58,537 nucleotides of DNA, taken from Micromonospora sp. BL4 (GTDB lineage Bacteria > Actinomycetota > Actinomycetes > Mycobacteriales > Micromonosporaceae). A model generated the notes under the pieces. It saw only the letters and a program-made list of their open reading frames with translations. It had not been told where the DNA came from and searched no databases. Made by a program: the position numbers and the translations under genes. Numbering within the stretch: position 1 is the stretch's first letter; each line of letters opens with the position of its first letter. This document shows, piece after piece, positions 33,427 through 42,358 of the stretch. The stretch spans positions 1 through 58,537 of the forward strand of contig NZ_RCVJ01000119.1 in assembly GCF_003667505.1 (NCBI RefSeq). Direction: 5' to 3'.

Positions 33427-34137
33427 TCAGAAGAGGGTCAGCTCCTGCGGCGCCACCGTCGGCGCCAGCGGCACCCGGGCGATCAACTGCGGGCCGTCGT
33501 TGCGGACGTCACCGACCGCCGGCCCGACCGGACGGATCTCCAACCCGGCGAGCTGGTCGGCCGCCGGCGGGACGAGCAACCGGTCCGGCTCCTCGGTCGG
33601 CCCCAGCCACGACGACCACCGCTCGGGCGGCAGCAACACGGGCATCCGGTCGTGGACCTCGGCCAGCTCGCCGAGCGCGGCGGTGGTCAGCACGCTGAAG
33701 GTGAGCCGGGTGTCGGCCCCGGACCCCCAGACCGACCAGATGCCGGCCAGGGCCAGCACCGAGCCGTCGGTGGGGGTCATGTAGTACGCCTGCCGCCCAC
33801 CCTCGGGGTGGCGGACCCACTCGTACCAGCCGTCGGCCGGGACCAGGCAGCGGCGGCGGGCGAACGCCCCGGCGTACGCCCGGCTGGTGGCGACCGTCTC
33901 CACCCGCGCGTTGATCATCCGGGCCGCGCCGGCGGCCGACCGCGACCAGTGCGGCAGCAGGCCCCAACGGCCGACGCAGAGGCTGCGGTGCCCCTCCGGG
34001 GTGACCCGGACCAGCGGCACCGGGTCGGTCGGCGCGACGTTGTGGTCCGGCCCGATCCGGCCGTCGGTGTCGTCGGACGACTCGAACAGCGCGCTCAGCT
34101 CGCCGGAGCTCCGGGTCGTCGCGTACCTGCCGCACAT
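33427..34137 (-). CDS. SRAP-family protein (YedK/HMCES, abasic-site DNA crosslinker)
   Basis: A 236-residue SOS-response-associated peptidase-fold protein. The start is fixed at ATG 34137 because the catalytic cysteine must be residue 2 (MCGRYA) and becomes N-terminal after methionine removal; the GTG at 34143 would abolish this. Other active-site regions are INARVETV, DGWYEW and VHDRMPV. Such proteins trap abasic sites in single-stranded DNA (family knowledge). TAGCGT with a 6-base spacer precedes the ATG, again leaderless. No LexA-type box is seen. It is divergent from aroA. Confidence 0.9.
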   Translation of the reverse strand: MCGRYATTRSSGELSALFESSDDTDGRIGPDHNVAPTDPVPLVRVTPEGHRSLCVGRWGLLPHWSRSAAGAARMINARVETVATSRAYAGAFARRRCLVPADGWYEWVRHPEGGRQAYYMTPTDGSVLALAGIWSVWGSGADTRLTFSVLTTAALGELAEVHDRMPVLLPPERWSSWLGPTEEPDRLLVPPAADQLAGLEIRPVGPAVGDVRNDGPQLIARVPLAPTVAPQELTLF

Positions 34138-34238
34138 GGGCACACGCTAACCCGTCGACGACGCGCCGGCTGTCCCGCCAACCGGGAGTTGGACCGCCGG
34201 TCGCCGCCGGTCGCCGGCCGACACGGCAGAATGTAACC

Positions 34239-35540
34239 GTGGGGAATCTGACCGCGACCCGGCCGCCTCAGCCGTGGACCGCACCAACCGCCTCCGATCC
34301 GGTGGCGGCCACGCTGCGCCTGCCCGGGTCCAAGTCGATGACCGCGCGCGCCCTGGTGCTCAGCGCGCTGGCCGCCGGCCCGTCGACGCTGGCCGGGCCG
34401 CTGCGCGCCCGGGACACCGAACTCATGGCGGCCGGCCTGCGGGCGATGGGCGCGCACATGTCGATCAGCGACGACGAGCGCTGGCTGGTCCGGCCACACC
34501 CGCTGGTCGGCCCGGCGCACGTGGACGTGGGGCTGGCCGGCACGGTGATGCGGTTCGTGCCGCCGGTCGCGGGGCTGGCCGACGGCCGGATCACCTTCGA
34601 CGGCGACCCGCACGCCCGCACCCGGCCCCTCGGCCCGCTGATCGGCGCGCTGCGCTCGCTGGGCGTCCGGATCGACGTCACCGGGGCCGGCAGCCTGCCA
34701 CTGACCGTGCTCGGCGCCGGCCGGATCACCGGCGGCGAGGTGGTGATCGACGCGTCCGCGTCCAGCCAACTGGTCTCCGGGCTGCTGCTGGCCGCCCCGC
34801 GCTTCGACCGGGGTGTCGTCGTGCGGCACGTCGGCCCACCGGTGCCGTCCGCGCCGCACCTGCGGATGACGGTGCAGATGCTGCGCGCCGCCGGTGCGGC
34901 CGTCGACGACACCACCCCCGACGTGTGGACCGTCGAGCCCGGTCCGCTCACCGGTCGCGGCTGGGAGATCGAGCCGGACCTGTCCGGCGCGGTGCCGTTC
35001 TTCGCCGCCGCGCTGGTCACCGGCGGTGAGGTCACCCTCCAGGGCTGGCCGCGCAGCAGCGCCCAGCCGGTCGAACAGCTGCGCTCGCTGCTGCACCGGA
35101 TGGGCGGCGAGGTCACCCTCTCCACCACCGGGCTGACCGTCCGGGGCTCCGGCGTGGTGCACGGCCTGACCGCCGACCTCTCCGACGTGAGCGAGCTGAC
35201 CCCGGCGCTGACCGCGCTGGCCATGCTGGCCGACTCGCCGTCGGTCTTCACCGGCATCGGGCACATCCGCGGCCACGAGACCGACCGGCTGACCGCGCTG
35301 GCGCGGGAGTTCACCGCGCTCGGCGCCGACATCACCGAGGCGCCGGACGGGCTGGAGATCCGGCCCCGACCGCTGCGCGGCGGTGTGTTCCGCACCTACC
35401 ACGACCACCGGATGGCACACGCCGCCGCGGTGGCCGGGCTGGCCGTGCCGGGCATCGAGGTCGACGACGTCGGGTGTACCTCCAAGACCATGCCCGAGTT
35501 CCCGGCACTATGGTCAGCGATGGTGACCGGCAAGAGCTGA
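34239..35540 (+). CDS. aroA: 3-phosphoshikimate 1-carboxyvinyltransferase (EPSP synthase)
   Basis: A 433-residue enzyme of aromatic amino-acid synthesis. LPGSKSMTARALVL near residue 30 binds shikimate-3-phosphate. DVGLAGTVMRFV replaces the usual GNAGTAxRxL segment, which may affect glyphosate sensitivity. DPHARTRPLGPL, the catalytic region GHIRGHETDRL and YHDHRMAHA are present. GTG 34239 follows CAGAAT with a 6-base spacer (leaderless). It leads an operon with rsgA 19 bases downstream. From memory the aroA-rsgA order near SigR/SigH is conserved in actinobacteria. Confidence 0.93.
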   Translation: MGNLTATRPPQPWTAPTASDPVAATLRLPGSKSMTARALVLSALAAGPSTLAGPLRARDTELMAAGLRAMGAHMSISDDERWLVRPHPLVGPAHVDVGLAGTVMRFVPPVAGLADGRITFDGDPHARTRPLGPLIGALRSLGVRIDVTGAGSLPLTVLGAGRITGGEVVIDASASSQLVSGLLLAAPRFDRGVVVRHVGPPVPSAPHLRMTVQMLRAAGAAVDDTTPDVWTVEPGPLTGRGWEIEPDLSGAVPFFAAALVTGGEVTLQGWPRSSAQPVEQLRSLLHRMGGEVTLSTTGLTVRGSGVVHGLTADLSDVSELTPALTALAMLADSPSVFTGIGHIRGHETDRLTALAREFTALGADITEAPDGLEIRPRPLRGGVFRTYHDHRMAHAAAVAGLAVPGIEVDDVGCTSKTMPEFPALWSAMVTGKS

Positions 35541-35559
35541 GGCGAGAAGAGGACGGGTC

Positions 35560-36672
35560 CTGGCGACCAGACGGCGGGAGTACGACGAGGACGACGTACG
35601 GGTCCGGCCCGGGAAGTCCTCGCGTCCGCGTACGCGTACCCGACCCCTGCACGCCGACGCGGTGGACGGCTTCGTCATCGCCGTCGACCGGGGGCGCTAC
35701 ACCTGTGTGCTGGCCGGGGCCGAGCACGGCGTCGCCGAGGCCGAGCTGCCCACGGTCACCGCCATGCGGGCCCGTGAGCTGGGTCGGAAGTCGGTCGTGG
35801 TGGGCGACCGGGTCGGTCTCGTCGGGGACACCTCCGGCGCGGAGGGCGCTCTCGCCCGCATCGTCCGGATCGCCGAGCGCCGCTCGGTGCTGCGCCGCAC
35901 CGCCGACGACGACGAGACCACCGCTGAGGGCCGGCTGGAGCGGGTGGTGGTTGCCAACGCCGACCAGTTGGTGATCGTCAGCGCGCTGGCCGACCCGCCG
36001 CCCCGCACCGGGTTCATCGACCGCTGCCTGGTGGCCGCGTACGACGCGGACGTGGAGCCCCTGCTCTGCCTCACCAAGGCCGATCTGGCCGGCCCGGAGG
36101 AGGTGCTGGGTTACTACACCGAGCTGGAGCTGCCGTACGTGCTCAACCGCCCCGACTCCGACCTGGACGCCCTGCGCGCCCTGCTCGCCGGCCGGGTGTC
36201 GGTGCTGGTCGGGCACTCCGGGGTGGGCAAGTCGACGCTGGTCAACCGCCTCGTTCCGGACGCCGCGCGGGCGGTCGGCGTGGTCAGCGCGATCGGCCGT
36301 GGCCGGCACACCTCGACCAGCGCGGTGGCGCTGCGACTGCCGCCGGTGCCCGGCGTCGACACCGACCCGGGCTGGATCATCGACACCCCGGGGATCCGCA
36401 GCTTCGGGCTGGCCCACGTCTCCGCCGACAGCCTGCTGCACGGCTTCCCCGACCTGGTCGAGGGGACCGTCAACTGCCCACCCAACTGTCCGCACACGGC
36501 CGACGAGGCCGACTGCGGGCTGGACGCCTGGGTGGCCGCCGGCAAGGCCGACCCGCGCCGGCTGGCCTCGTACCGCCGGTTGCTCGCCTCCCGGGCCGGC
36601 GAGGGCGACGCGCGCGGCGAGACCGACCAGCGCGGGCCCGGCGAGGGCGACCGGCGCGGCCCGGACGAGTGA
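35560..36672 (+). CDS. rsgA: Ribosome small-subunit-dependent GTPase RsgA, apparent CTG start
   Basis: A 370-residue circularly permuted GTPase acting in 30S maturation: OB-fold domain (about 35-110), GTPase with VGHSGVGKSTL and DTPGIRSF, and a zinc motif CPPNCPHTADEADC. The family-typical N-terminal tail EYDEDDVRVRPG (then RPRTRTRP) is coded before the first available GTG (35662). Between the in-frame stop at 35524 and 35662 there is no ATG, GTG or TTG. CTG 35560, with AGAGGA 6 bases upstream, is the only reasonable start and gives the expected N-terminus. The C-terminal tail is Gly/Arg/Asp-rich. Confidence 0.85.
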   Translation: MATRRREYDEDDVRVRPGKSSRPRTRTRPLHADAVDGFVIAVDRGRYTCVLAGAEHGVAEAELPTVTAMRARELGRKSVVVGDRVGLVGDTSGAEGALARIVRIAERRSVLRRTADDDETTAEGRLERVVVANADQLVIVSALADPPPRTGFIDRCLVAAYDADVEPLLCLTKADLAGPEEVLGYYTELELPYVLNRPDSDLDALRALLAGRVSVLVGHSGVGKSTLVNRLVPDAARAVGVVSAIGRGRHTSTSAVALRLPPVPGVDTDPGWIIDTPGIRSFGLAHVSADSLLHGFPDLVEGTVNCPPNCPHTADEADCGLDAWVAAGKADPRRLASYRRLLASRAGEGDARGETDQRGPGEGDRRGPDE

Positions 36673-36700
36673 CCCGCCGGGCGTCGGCTAGGTTGCCGGC

Positions 36701-37519
36701 ATGACCGGGTACGCCGATGACCTCGACCTCGCCCACCTGCTCGCCGACCGGGCCGACGCCATCTCCACGGCCCGGTTCCGCGCGCTCGACCTGCGCGTCG
36801 AGGCGAAGCCCGATCTGACCCCGGTCTCGGACGCGGACACCGCCGTGGAGCGGGAGATCCGGGCGCTGCTGGCCGAGCACCGGCCGGCCGACGGGCTGCT
36901 CGGCGAGGAGTACGGCGACCAGCCGGCCAGCGCACCCGACGGCCGGCGGTGGATCGTCGACCCGATCGACGGCACCAAGAACTTCGTCCGCGGGGTGCCG
37001 GTGTGGGCCACCCTGATCGCGCTGTTCGACGGGGACCGGCCGGTGGTCGGCGTGGTCTCCGCCCCGGCGCTGGGCCGACGCTGGTGGGCGAGCCTCGGCG
37101 CGGGCGCGTACGCCGGGCCGGGCCCCGCCGCCGGCGAGCGGATCGGGGTCTCCGCCGTGCGGCGGCTCGCCGACGCCAGCTTCTGCTACTCGTCGCTGAC
37201 CGGCTGGGAGCGCGCCGGGCGGCTCGACGCGATGCTCGACCTGATGCGGACCAGTTGGCGCAGCCGGGCGTACGGCGACTTCTACGGCTACATGCTGTTG
37301 GCCGAGGGCGCACTGGACGTGATGGTCGAGCCCGAACTGTCGCTGTGGGACATGGCGGCGCTGGCGCCGATCATCACCGAGGCGGGTGGGACGGTCACGG
37401 ATCTGGCCGGTCGACCGGCCCCGGCGGGCGCGCCGGGCACCGAGAGCAGCCTGGTGGCCACCAACGGTGTGCTGCACGCCGACATCCTCGCCCGGCTCGA
37501 TCGACCAGCCGAGCGCTGA
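36701..37519 (+). CDS. hisN: Histidinol-phosphatase (inositol-monophosphatase family)
   Basis: A 272-residue metal-dependent phosphatase. GEEYG, WIVDPIDGTKNFVRG and the C-terminal ELSLWDMAALAPIITEAGG supply the metal-binding acids of the IMPase fold. The sequence resembles actinobacterial HisN, which removes phosphate from histidinol phosphate, although closely related inositol-phosphatases cannot be excluded by eye. ATG 36701 follows TAGGTT (36689-36694) with exactly 6 bases, so it has its own leaderless-type promoter despite being close to rsgA. Confidence 0.85.
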   Translation: MTGYADDLDLAHLLADRADAISTARFRALDLRVEAKPDLTPVSDADTAVEREIRALLAEHRPADGLLGEEYGDQPASAPDGRRWIVDPIDGTKNFVRGVPVWATLIALFDGDRPVVGVVSAPALGRRWWASLGAGAYAGPGPAAGERIGVSAVRRLADASFCYSSLTGWERAGRLDAMLDLMRTSWRSRAYGDFYGYMLLAEGALDVMVEPELSLWDMAALAPIITEAGGTVTDLAGRPAPAGAPGTESSLVATNGVLHADILARLDRPAER

Positions 37520-37545
37520 CCCTCGGCAGCCTCTATCCTCGCCAG

Positions 37546-38433
37546 GTGGTCTCCTCCGGCTGGTGTTTCCTCGCGGCGATGATCGTCGCGTACGGCGTCG
37601 CCAACCTCCTTCAGTCGGTGGCCGCGGCGCGCACCACGGTGCACCACACCTTCGATCCGGGCCTGCTGCTGCGGCTGGCCGGGCACCGGACGTACCTGGT
37701 GGGGTTGAGCTGCCAGATCGGCGGCTTCGTGCTCGCCTTTCTGGCCCGGCGTGACCTGCCGCTGTTCCTGGTCCAGGCCAGCGTGGCCGCCGGGCTCGGC
37801 GTCACCGCCATCCTCGGCGTGCTGGTGTTGAAGTGGCGGTTGCCGATGGCCGAGGTGGCGCTCCTGGCGCTGCTCTTCGCCGGGATCACCGCGCTGGTGC
37901 TGGCCGCCCGGCCGGCGCCGTCGAAGCAGCTCGGCACCGCCGGTTCGGTCGCCCTGCTGGTGGCGCTCGGCGTGATCGCGGTGCTCGGCTTCTTCGCCGT
38001 CCGGTTACAGGGGTCGCCCGGTTCGGTGGCCCTCGGCTCGCTGGCCGGGCTGGCGTTCTCCTCGGCCGCGGTGGCCGCCCGGCCGCTCGCCTCCGCGCCG
38101 TCCGCCGAGGCGTTCCTCGCCGACCCGCTGTTCTACCTGCTCATCGTCCACTCGATCGTCGGTCAGCTGCTGCTCGGCCTGGCCATGCAGCGCGGCTCCA
38201 CCACCGCCGCGGTCGCCGCGATGGACGCCGCCGGGGCGGTGCCGGCGGCGATCGTCGGCCTGCTGCTGCTGAACGACAAGATCTGGCCGGGTCGGGAGTG
38301 GCTGGCCGCGGTCGGCTTCCTGGTCACCCTCGCCTCGGTGATCGGGCTGACGCGGTACGCGGAGCCGCAGCACCACCACGCGAAGGCACGCCACCGCGAC
38401 CGTGCCATGGTGGGCGTCGGTCAGCCCGGCTGA
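37546..38433 (+). CDS. DMT-type multipass membrane protein
   Basis: A 295-residue protein with nine to ten hydrophobic helices and the overall layout of small multidrug/metabolite transporters (EamA-like): two similar halves, short loops and a basic His-rich C-terminal tail (PQHHHAKARHRDR). No substrate motif is recognised. GTG 37546 follows TATCCT with a 6-base spacer, another leaderless pattern, 27 bases after hisN. ATG 37579 is the alternative but would cut into the first helix. Confidence 0.7.
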   Translation: MVSSGWCFLAAMIVAYGVANLLQSVAAARTTVHHTFDPGLLLRLAGHRTYLVGLSCQIGGFVLAFLARRDLPLFLVQASVAAGLGVTAILGVLVLKWRLPMAEVALLALLFAGITALVLAARPAPSKQLGTAGSVALLVALGVIAVLGFFAVRLQGSPGSVALGSLAGLAFSSAAVAARPLASAPSAEAFLADPLFYLLIVHSIVGQLLLGLAMQRGSTTAAVAAMDAAGAVPAAIVGLLLLNDKIWPGREWLAAVGFLVTLASVIGLTRYAEPQHHHAKARHRDRAMVGVGQPG

Positions 38434-38460
38434 CCGACACCCACCCGCGCCGCGCCCCGC

Positions 38461-39660
38461 TCAGGCCTCGACCGGTTTGCGGCGGCTCACCACGCGCTCG
38501 TAGAGGCGCTCCAGCGCACCAGCGGTCCGTTCCCACGTGTAGCTGCTCCGGACCCGATCCACCGCGGCGTGGCCGTACGCGAACCGCCCGGCGTTGTCGG
38601 CGAGCAGCCGGCGCAGCGAGACCCCGAGGGTCCGTACGTCGCCGGGCGGCACCAGCCGGCCGGTGACCTCGTCGACGACGGCATCGGCCAGCCCACCCAT
38701 CGCGTAGCCGACCACCGGCACCCCGCAGGCCATCGCCTCGAGCGAGACCCGCCCCGCCGACGAGTAGTGCGGCGTGCAGGCCACCACGTCCGCCGACCGG
38801 TACCAGGTGGCCATCTGGTCGTGCGGCACGCCGCCGACGAGTCGTACCTGATCGGCCACCCCGACCTGTTCGGCCAGCTCGCGCAGCCGGCGCGCCTCCG
38901 TGTGGTTGGTCAGCTGGTCGACCAGCGGCCCGCCGGCGATCACCAGCTCGGCGTCGCCGACCAGGCGCATCGCCCGGATCAGGTCCTCCTGGCCGTGGCC
39001 CGGGGAGAGCCCGCCGACGGAGAGGATCCGCGCCCGCTGCTCGCGCGGCGCCGCCTCACCGTCGGGGTGGAAATGCTCGGTGTCCACCCCCGCCGGCACC
39101 ATCGCCACCGAGCTGCGTTGCAGGCCCATCCGGGTCAGCTCGTCCACCTCGTCGTTCGACTGGGCGACCGCGATGTCCACCGCCCGGGTCAGCGCGCGTT
39201 CCAGCGGGATCCGCTCCCCCGGCCCGTCGTACCGGCCCCCCAGGTGGCGCAACTGCTCGACGCCGAGCGAGTGGAAGGTCTGCACCACCGGGATGTCGGT
39301 CTCCCGGACCGCGTGCGCGGCGGCCAGGCCGCCGATCCAGTAGTGCCCGTGCACCACCTCGGGCCGCCAGGCGCCGGCCCACTCGTCGGTCAGCCAGCGG
39401 CCGAACTCCGTCACGTGTGGGATCAGCCCGGCGGTGGGCAGTGGCGTGGGCGGACCGGCGGGCACCCGATGCACCTGATAACCGTCGACGTCCACCGTCG
39501 CCGGCAGCCCCGGGCCGTCCCGGCGCTCGTAGAGCCGGACGTCGTGGCCTCGGCCGGCCAGCTCCGCGGCGACCCGCGCGATGTGCTGTTGGGTACCGAC
39601 CGGCGGGCCGTCGGCATGCCGGTACGAGCTGGTGTGCGCGCAGACGAGGCCGACGCGCAT
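38461..39660 (-). CDS. GT-B glycosyltransferase (family 4 type)
   Basis: A 399-residue retaining glycosyltransferase. The N-terminal domain begins MRVGLVCAHTSSYRHADGPP with a glycine-containing loop, and HGHYWIGGLAA follows near residue 125. The C-terminal nucleotide-sugar domain has ILSVGGLSPGHGQEDLI and the E-x7-E-like segment SSAGRVSLEAMACGVPVVG. It resembles MshA-like and other actinobacterial GT4 enzymes, but the donor and acceptor cannot be read from the sequence. ATG 39660 is preceded by GGGAGG. The 235 bases to the next gene hold no gene I can see. Confidence 0.85.
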   Translation of the reverse strand: MRVGLVCAHTSSYRHADGPPVGTQQHIARVAAELAGRGHDVRLYERRDGPGLPATVDVDGYQVHRVPAGPPTPLPTAGLIPHVTEFGRWLTDEWAGAWRPEVVHGHYWIGGLAAAHAVRETDIPVVQTFHSLGVEQLRHLGGRYDGPGERIPLERALTRAVDIAVAQSNDEVDELTRMGLQRSSVAMVPAGVDTEHFHPDGEAAPREQRARILSVGGLSPGHGQEDLIRAMRLVGDAELVIAGGPLVDQLTNHTEARRLRELAEQVGVADQVRLVGGVPHDQMATWYRSADVVACTPHYSSAGRVSLEAMACGVPVVGYAMGGLADAVVDEVTGRLVPPGDVRTLGVSLRRLLADNAGRFAYGHAAVDRVRSSYTWERTAGALERLYERVVSRRKPVEA

Positions 39661-39895
39661 GGGTCACCTCCCTGCGATCTTTCCTCGGCGGTGTCCTCCC
39701 GGTCAGAGCGTCCCATTAACCGGGTGACCGGGAGCCGAAACCTGGCAGATCAGGAACAGTCAGCGCAGGTGCCACCGACACTTGCGCCACGACAATCACC
39801 AGAGACCCGGCACGGCTGCCGGGCGGGGCGATTCCCGCGTTGATCGACCACCGGCCGGTGGTATGACCAGGCCGCACCGCGGGTACCGCTCAGGA

Positions 39896-40894
39896 ATGCC
39901 GCTGACCCGCAGCCTCGACGATTCGACCGTGGTGATCACCGGCGCCTCCAGCGGGATCGGCACGGCCACCGCGTACGCGCTGGCCCGCCGGGGCGCCGCC
40001 GTCGTGCTGGCCGCCCGCAGTGAGCCGGCGCTGCGGCAGGTCGCACAACACTGCCGGGAGCTGGGCGGCCGGGCGCTGGCCGTACCGACCGACGTGACCG
40101 ACCTGGAGTCGGTGCAGCGGCTGGCCGACCGGGCGGCGACCGAGTTCGGGCGGATCGACGCGTGGGTGAACAACGCCGCGGTCGGTGCCGTGGGCCTTTT
40201 CGACGAGATCCCGGTCGCCGAGTTCCGCCGGGTGGTGGAGGTGAACCTGCTCGGGGCGGTGCACGGCATCAAGGCCGCGCTGCCGCACCTCGGCGCCGCC
40301 GGCGGAGGTGTGCTGGTCAACAACGCCTCCGTGTTGGCCGAGGTGGCGATGCCGTACCAGTCGGCGTACAACGCCACCAAACACGGCATCCGGGGGCTAG
40401 CCGACACGGTCCGGCAGGAACTGCGGGTCACCGGCCGGGGGCAGATCTCCATCTGCACCGTGCTGCCGGCAACCATGGACACCCCGTTCTTCCGGCACGC
40501 GGCCAACCACAGCGGACGTCAACTGGTGCCACCACCGCCGGTGTACCCGCCGGAGGTGGTCGCCGAGACCATCGTCCGGCTGCTGCGCCGGCCCCGCCGC
40601 GAGGCGTACGCCGGCGGCGCCGCCCGGCTGATCGGCCTCCAGTGGAGGCTGGCGCCGGCGCTGATGGAGCGCACCCTCGGCTGGTACGCCCACCGGACCC
40701 AGTTCGGCCCCGGCGCCCGGATGGACAGCAGCGGCAACGTGTTCCATGCCGATGCCGAGGGTCGCCGGAACGGTGGCTGGCACGGCCGGCGGCGGCACCT
40801 GGTGCGGGTCACCGCCGCGTTCGGGCTCGCCGCCGCCGGCACCGCGGTCGGCACGATGGCGGCGATCACCCGCCGGTCCCGGTTGGCCCGCTGA
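39896..40894 (+). CDS. Short-chain dehydrogenase/reductase with C-terminal extension
   Basis: A 332-residue SDR. The cofactor motif VITGASSGIG is near residue 12, NNAAVGA and the catalytic NASV...YQSAYNATKHG are complete. The extra C-terminal 80 residues include a possible membrane-associating helix (LVRVTAAFGLAAAGTAVGTMAAI) ending in basic residues. Such membrane-tethered SDRs are common in actinobacteria; the substrate is unknown. ATG 39896 gives the standard N-terminus; ATG 39863 is in frame. The stop overlaps the next gene (TGATG). Confidence 0.8.
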   Translation: MPLTRSLDDSTVVITGASSGIGTATAYALARRGAAVVLAARSEPALRQVAQHCRELGGRALAVPTDVTDLESVQRLADRAATEFGRIDAWVNNAAVGAVGLFDEIPVAEFRRVVEVNLLGAVHGIKAALPHLGAAGGGVLVNNASVLAEVAMPYQSAYNATKHGIRGLADTVRQELRVTGRGQISICTVLPATMDTPFFRHAANHSGRQLVPPPPVYPPEVVAETIVRLLRRPRREAYAGGAARLIGLQWRLAPALMERTLGWYAHRTQFGPGARMDSSGNVFHADAEGRRNGGWHGRRRHLVRVTAAFGLAAAGTAVGTMAAITRRSRLAR

Positions 40895-41691
40895 TGGCGG
40901 GCATCGACCGCCCGGATGCGACCGCCGTCACCCGGGAGCACAATGGGGCGATCATGCCGACCGACGCGCGTTGTCTGGTGGAGATCGACGAGCCGACCGG
41001 GGTGGTCCGGCTGACCGGAGTGCTCGATGCCGCCGGCGCCGACACGGTCCGGGCCGCGCTGCTGGCCCAACTCTGCGACCGGCCCGGCCCGGTGGTGGCC
41101 GACGTGACCGGGTTGCGGGTCGCCGACCAGGTGGGGCGAGGCCTCTTCGCCGAGGTTCGCCGCGAGATCGCCGACTGGCCCGCCGCGGACCTGCTGCTCT
41201 GCGACCCGGCGGTCCCCGGACCCGGTCCGGACGCCGCACTCGCCGGCGTACCGGCCTGGCCCACCCTGGACGACGCGCTCGCCGCGGCGCCGCTGGCGGC
41301 GGTCCTCACGGCCGAGCTGGCTCCGACCGTCGGCGCCGCCCGGCAGGCCCGTGAGCTGGTCACCACCGGCTGCCGGCACTGGGACGTGCGGACTCTGGCC
41401 GATGCGGCGAGCATCGCGATCACCGAGATGGTCAACAACGTGGTGGCGCACGCCCACACCTCGATGACCATCCGGCTGGCTCCCCAGGCCGGCACCCTGC
41501 GCGTGGCGGTTCGCGACCACTCCCACCTCCGCCCCGCGTTCGTCGGGCTGGCCCCACCGACCCGGGCCGGTGGGCGCGGCCTGCTGCTGATCGACACGGT
41601 GGCCCGCCGGTGGGGCACCAGCCCGGTACCGGACGGCAAGGTCGTCTGGTGCGTGCTGCATCCCGAGGACGAAACCGACCCCCCCGACTGA
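40894..41691 (+). CDS. STAS-HATPase fusion (anti-anti-sigma plus anti-sigma-like domains)
   Basis: A 265-residue protein joining an N-terminal STAS-like domain (about 20-115; VADVTGLRVADQVG replaces the usual D-S-S-G phosphosite, so no phosphorylatable serine is seen there) and a C-terminal RsbW-type ATPase domain (about 135-260; AITEMVNNVVAHAHTS is a good N-box, while the G1 box is reduced to RDHSHLRP). In partner-switching systems these domains are normally separate opponents. ATG 40894 overlaps the SDR stop. The target sigma factor is not in the neighbourhood. Confidence 0.75.
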   Translation: MAGIDRPDATAVTREHNGAIMPTDARCLVEIDEPTGVVRLTGVLDAAGADTVRAALLAQLCDRPGPVVADVTGLRVADQVGRGLFAEVRREIADWPAADLLLCDPAVPGPGPDAALAGVPAWPTLDDALAAAPLAAVLTAELAPTVGAARQARELVTTGCRHWDVRTLADAASIAITEMVNNVVAHAHTSMTIRLAPQAGTLRVAVRDHSHLRPAFVGLAPPTRAGGRGLLLIDTVARRWGTSPVPDGKVVWCVLHPEDETDPPD

Positions 41692-41779
41692 CGGGCCGTT
41701 CCCGCCCTGGTGTCCGGCTCAGCACCACACGGCCGGCGGCCGCCGGTTACGGCGGCAGGGCAGCGGGTAGTGATCAGAC

Positions 41780-42352
41780 ATGCGCGACAACGAGTACCCG
41801 ACCCCCGTATCCGACACCGAGGCGGAGGGGCTGCCCGACACCGCCGACGACGACTCGACCGCCAACGACGACGTGCTCACCGGGCGCGAGGCGGATGGCC
41901 CCGAGCCGGCGCAGCTGCCCGGCGACCGGACCCCGGTGGCGGTGGACCGGTTCGGGACCACCGCCGAGGAGCAGCTCGACGGTGAGTCGTTGGACTACAA
42001 GCTCCAGCGGGAGAGCTTCGAACGCCCGGTGGACGACCCGCTGGCCGGCCCGGTCGACCCGAAGATCGCATTCGAGGCGGACAACGAGGCGGCCGCGGCG
42101 GAGGCCCAACTCGACGCCGACGTGATGGACCCCGGTCCGACGTCGGACCCGAACTCGCCGGTCTCCCTCTACGACCACGGTCAGCTCGGCACCGTGGCCG
42201 ACGCCACAGTGGGCCGACTGGTGGAACCGGACGAGGGGGCGCACACCGACCAGGAGACCGACTCCGTGGCGTACGACGCCGGTTCGGCCGGCGGCGGTGC
42301 GACCGCCGAGGAACTGGCCATCCACGAGACGGAACCGCCGCGCTCGGTCTGA
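41780..42352 (+). CDS. DUF5709 family protein
   Basis: A 190-residue, very acidic, low-complexity protein (MRDNEYPTPVSDTEAEGLP). It contains the segments ETTAEEQLDGESL-like (TTAEEQLDGESLDYKLQRE) and GRLVEPDEGAHTDQE that I associate with DUF5709, an actinobacterial family of unknown function. It is probably largely disordered. There is no signal peptide, membrane helix or catalytic motif. ATG 41780 follows TAGTGA with a 6-base gap. It is convergent with the response regulator, whose stop lies 7 bases away. Confidence 0.8.
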   Translation: MRDNEYPTPVSDTEAEGLPDTADDDSTANDDVLTGREADGPEPAQLPGDRTPVAVDRFGTTAEEQLDGESLDYKLQRESFERPVDDPLAGPVDPKIAFEADNEAAAAEAQLDADVMDPGPTSDPNSPVSLYDHGQLGTVADATVGRLVEPDEGAHTDQETDSVAYDAGSAGGGATAEELAIHETEPPRSV

Positions 42353-42358
42353 CCGGGG

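Noticed and set aside
34138..34238. LexA box controlling the SRAP gene and aroA
   Set aside because: No GAAC-N4-GTTC-type sequence was found in the divergent region despite the SOS-associated name of the family.
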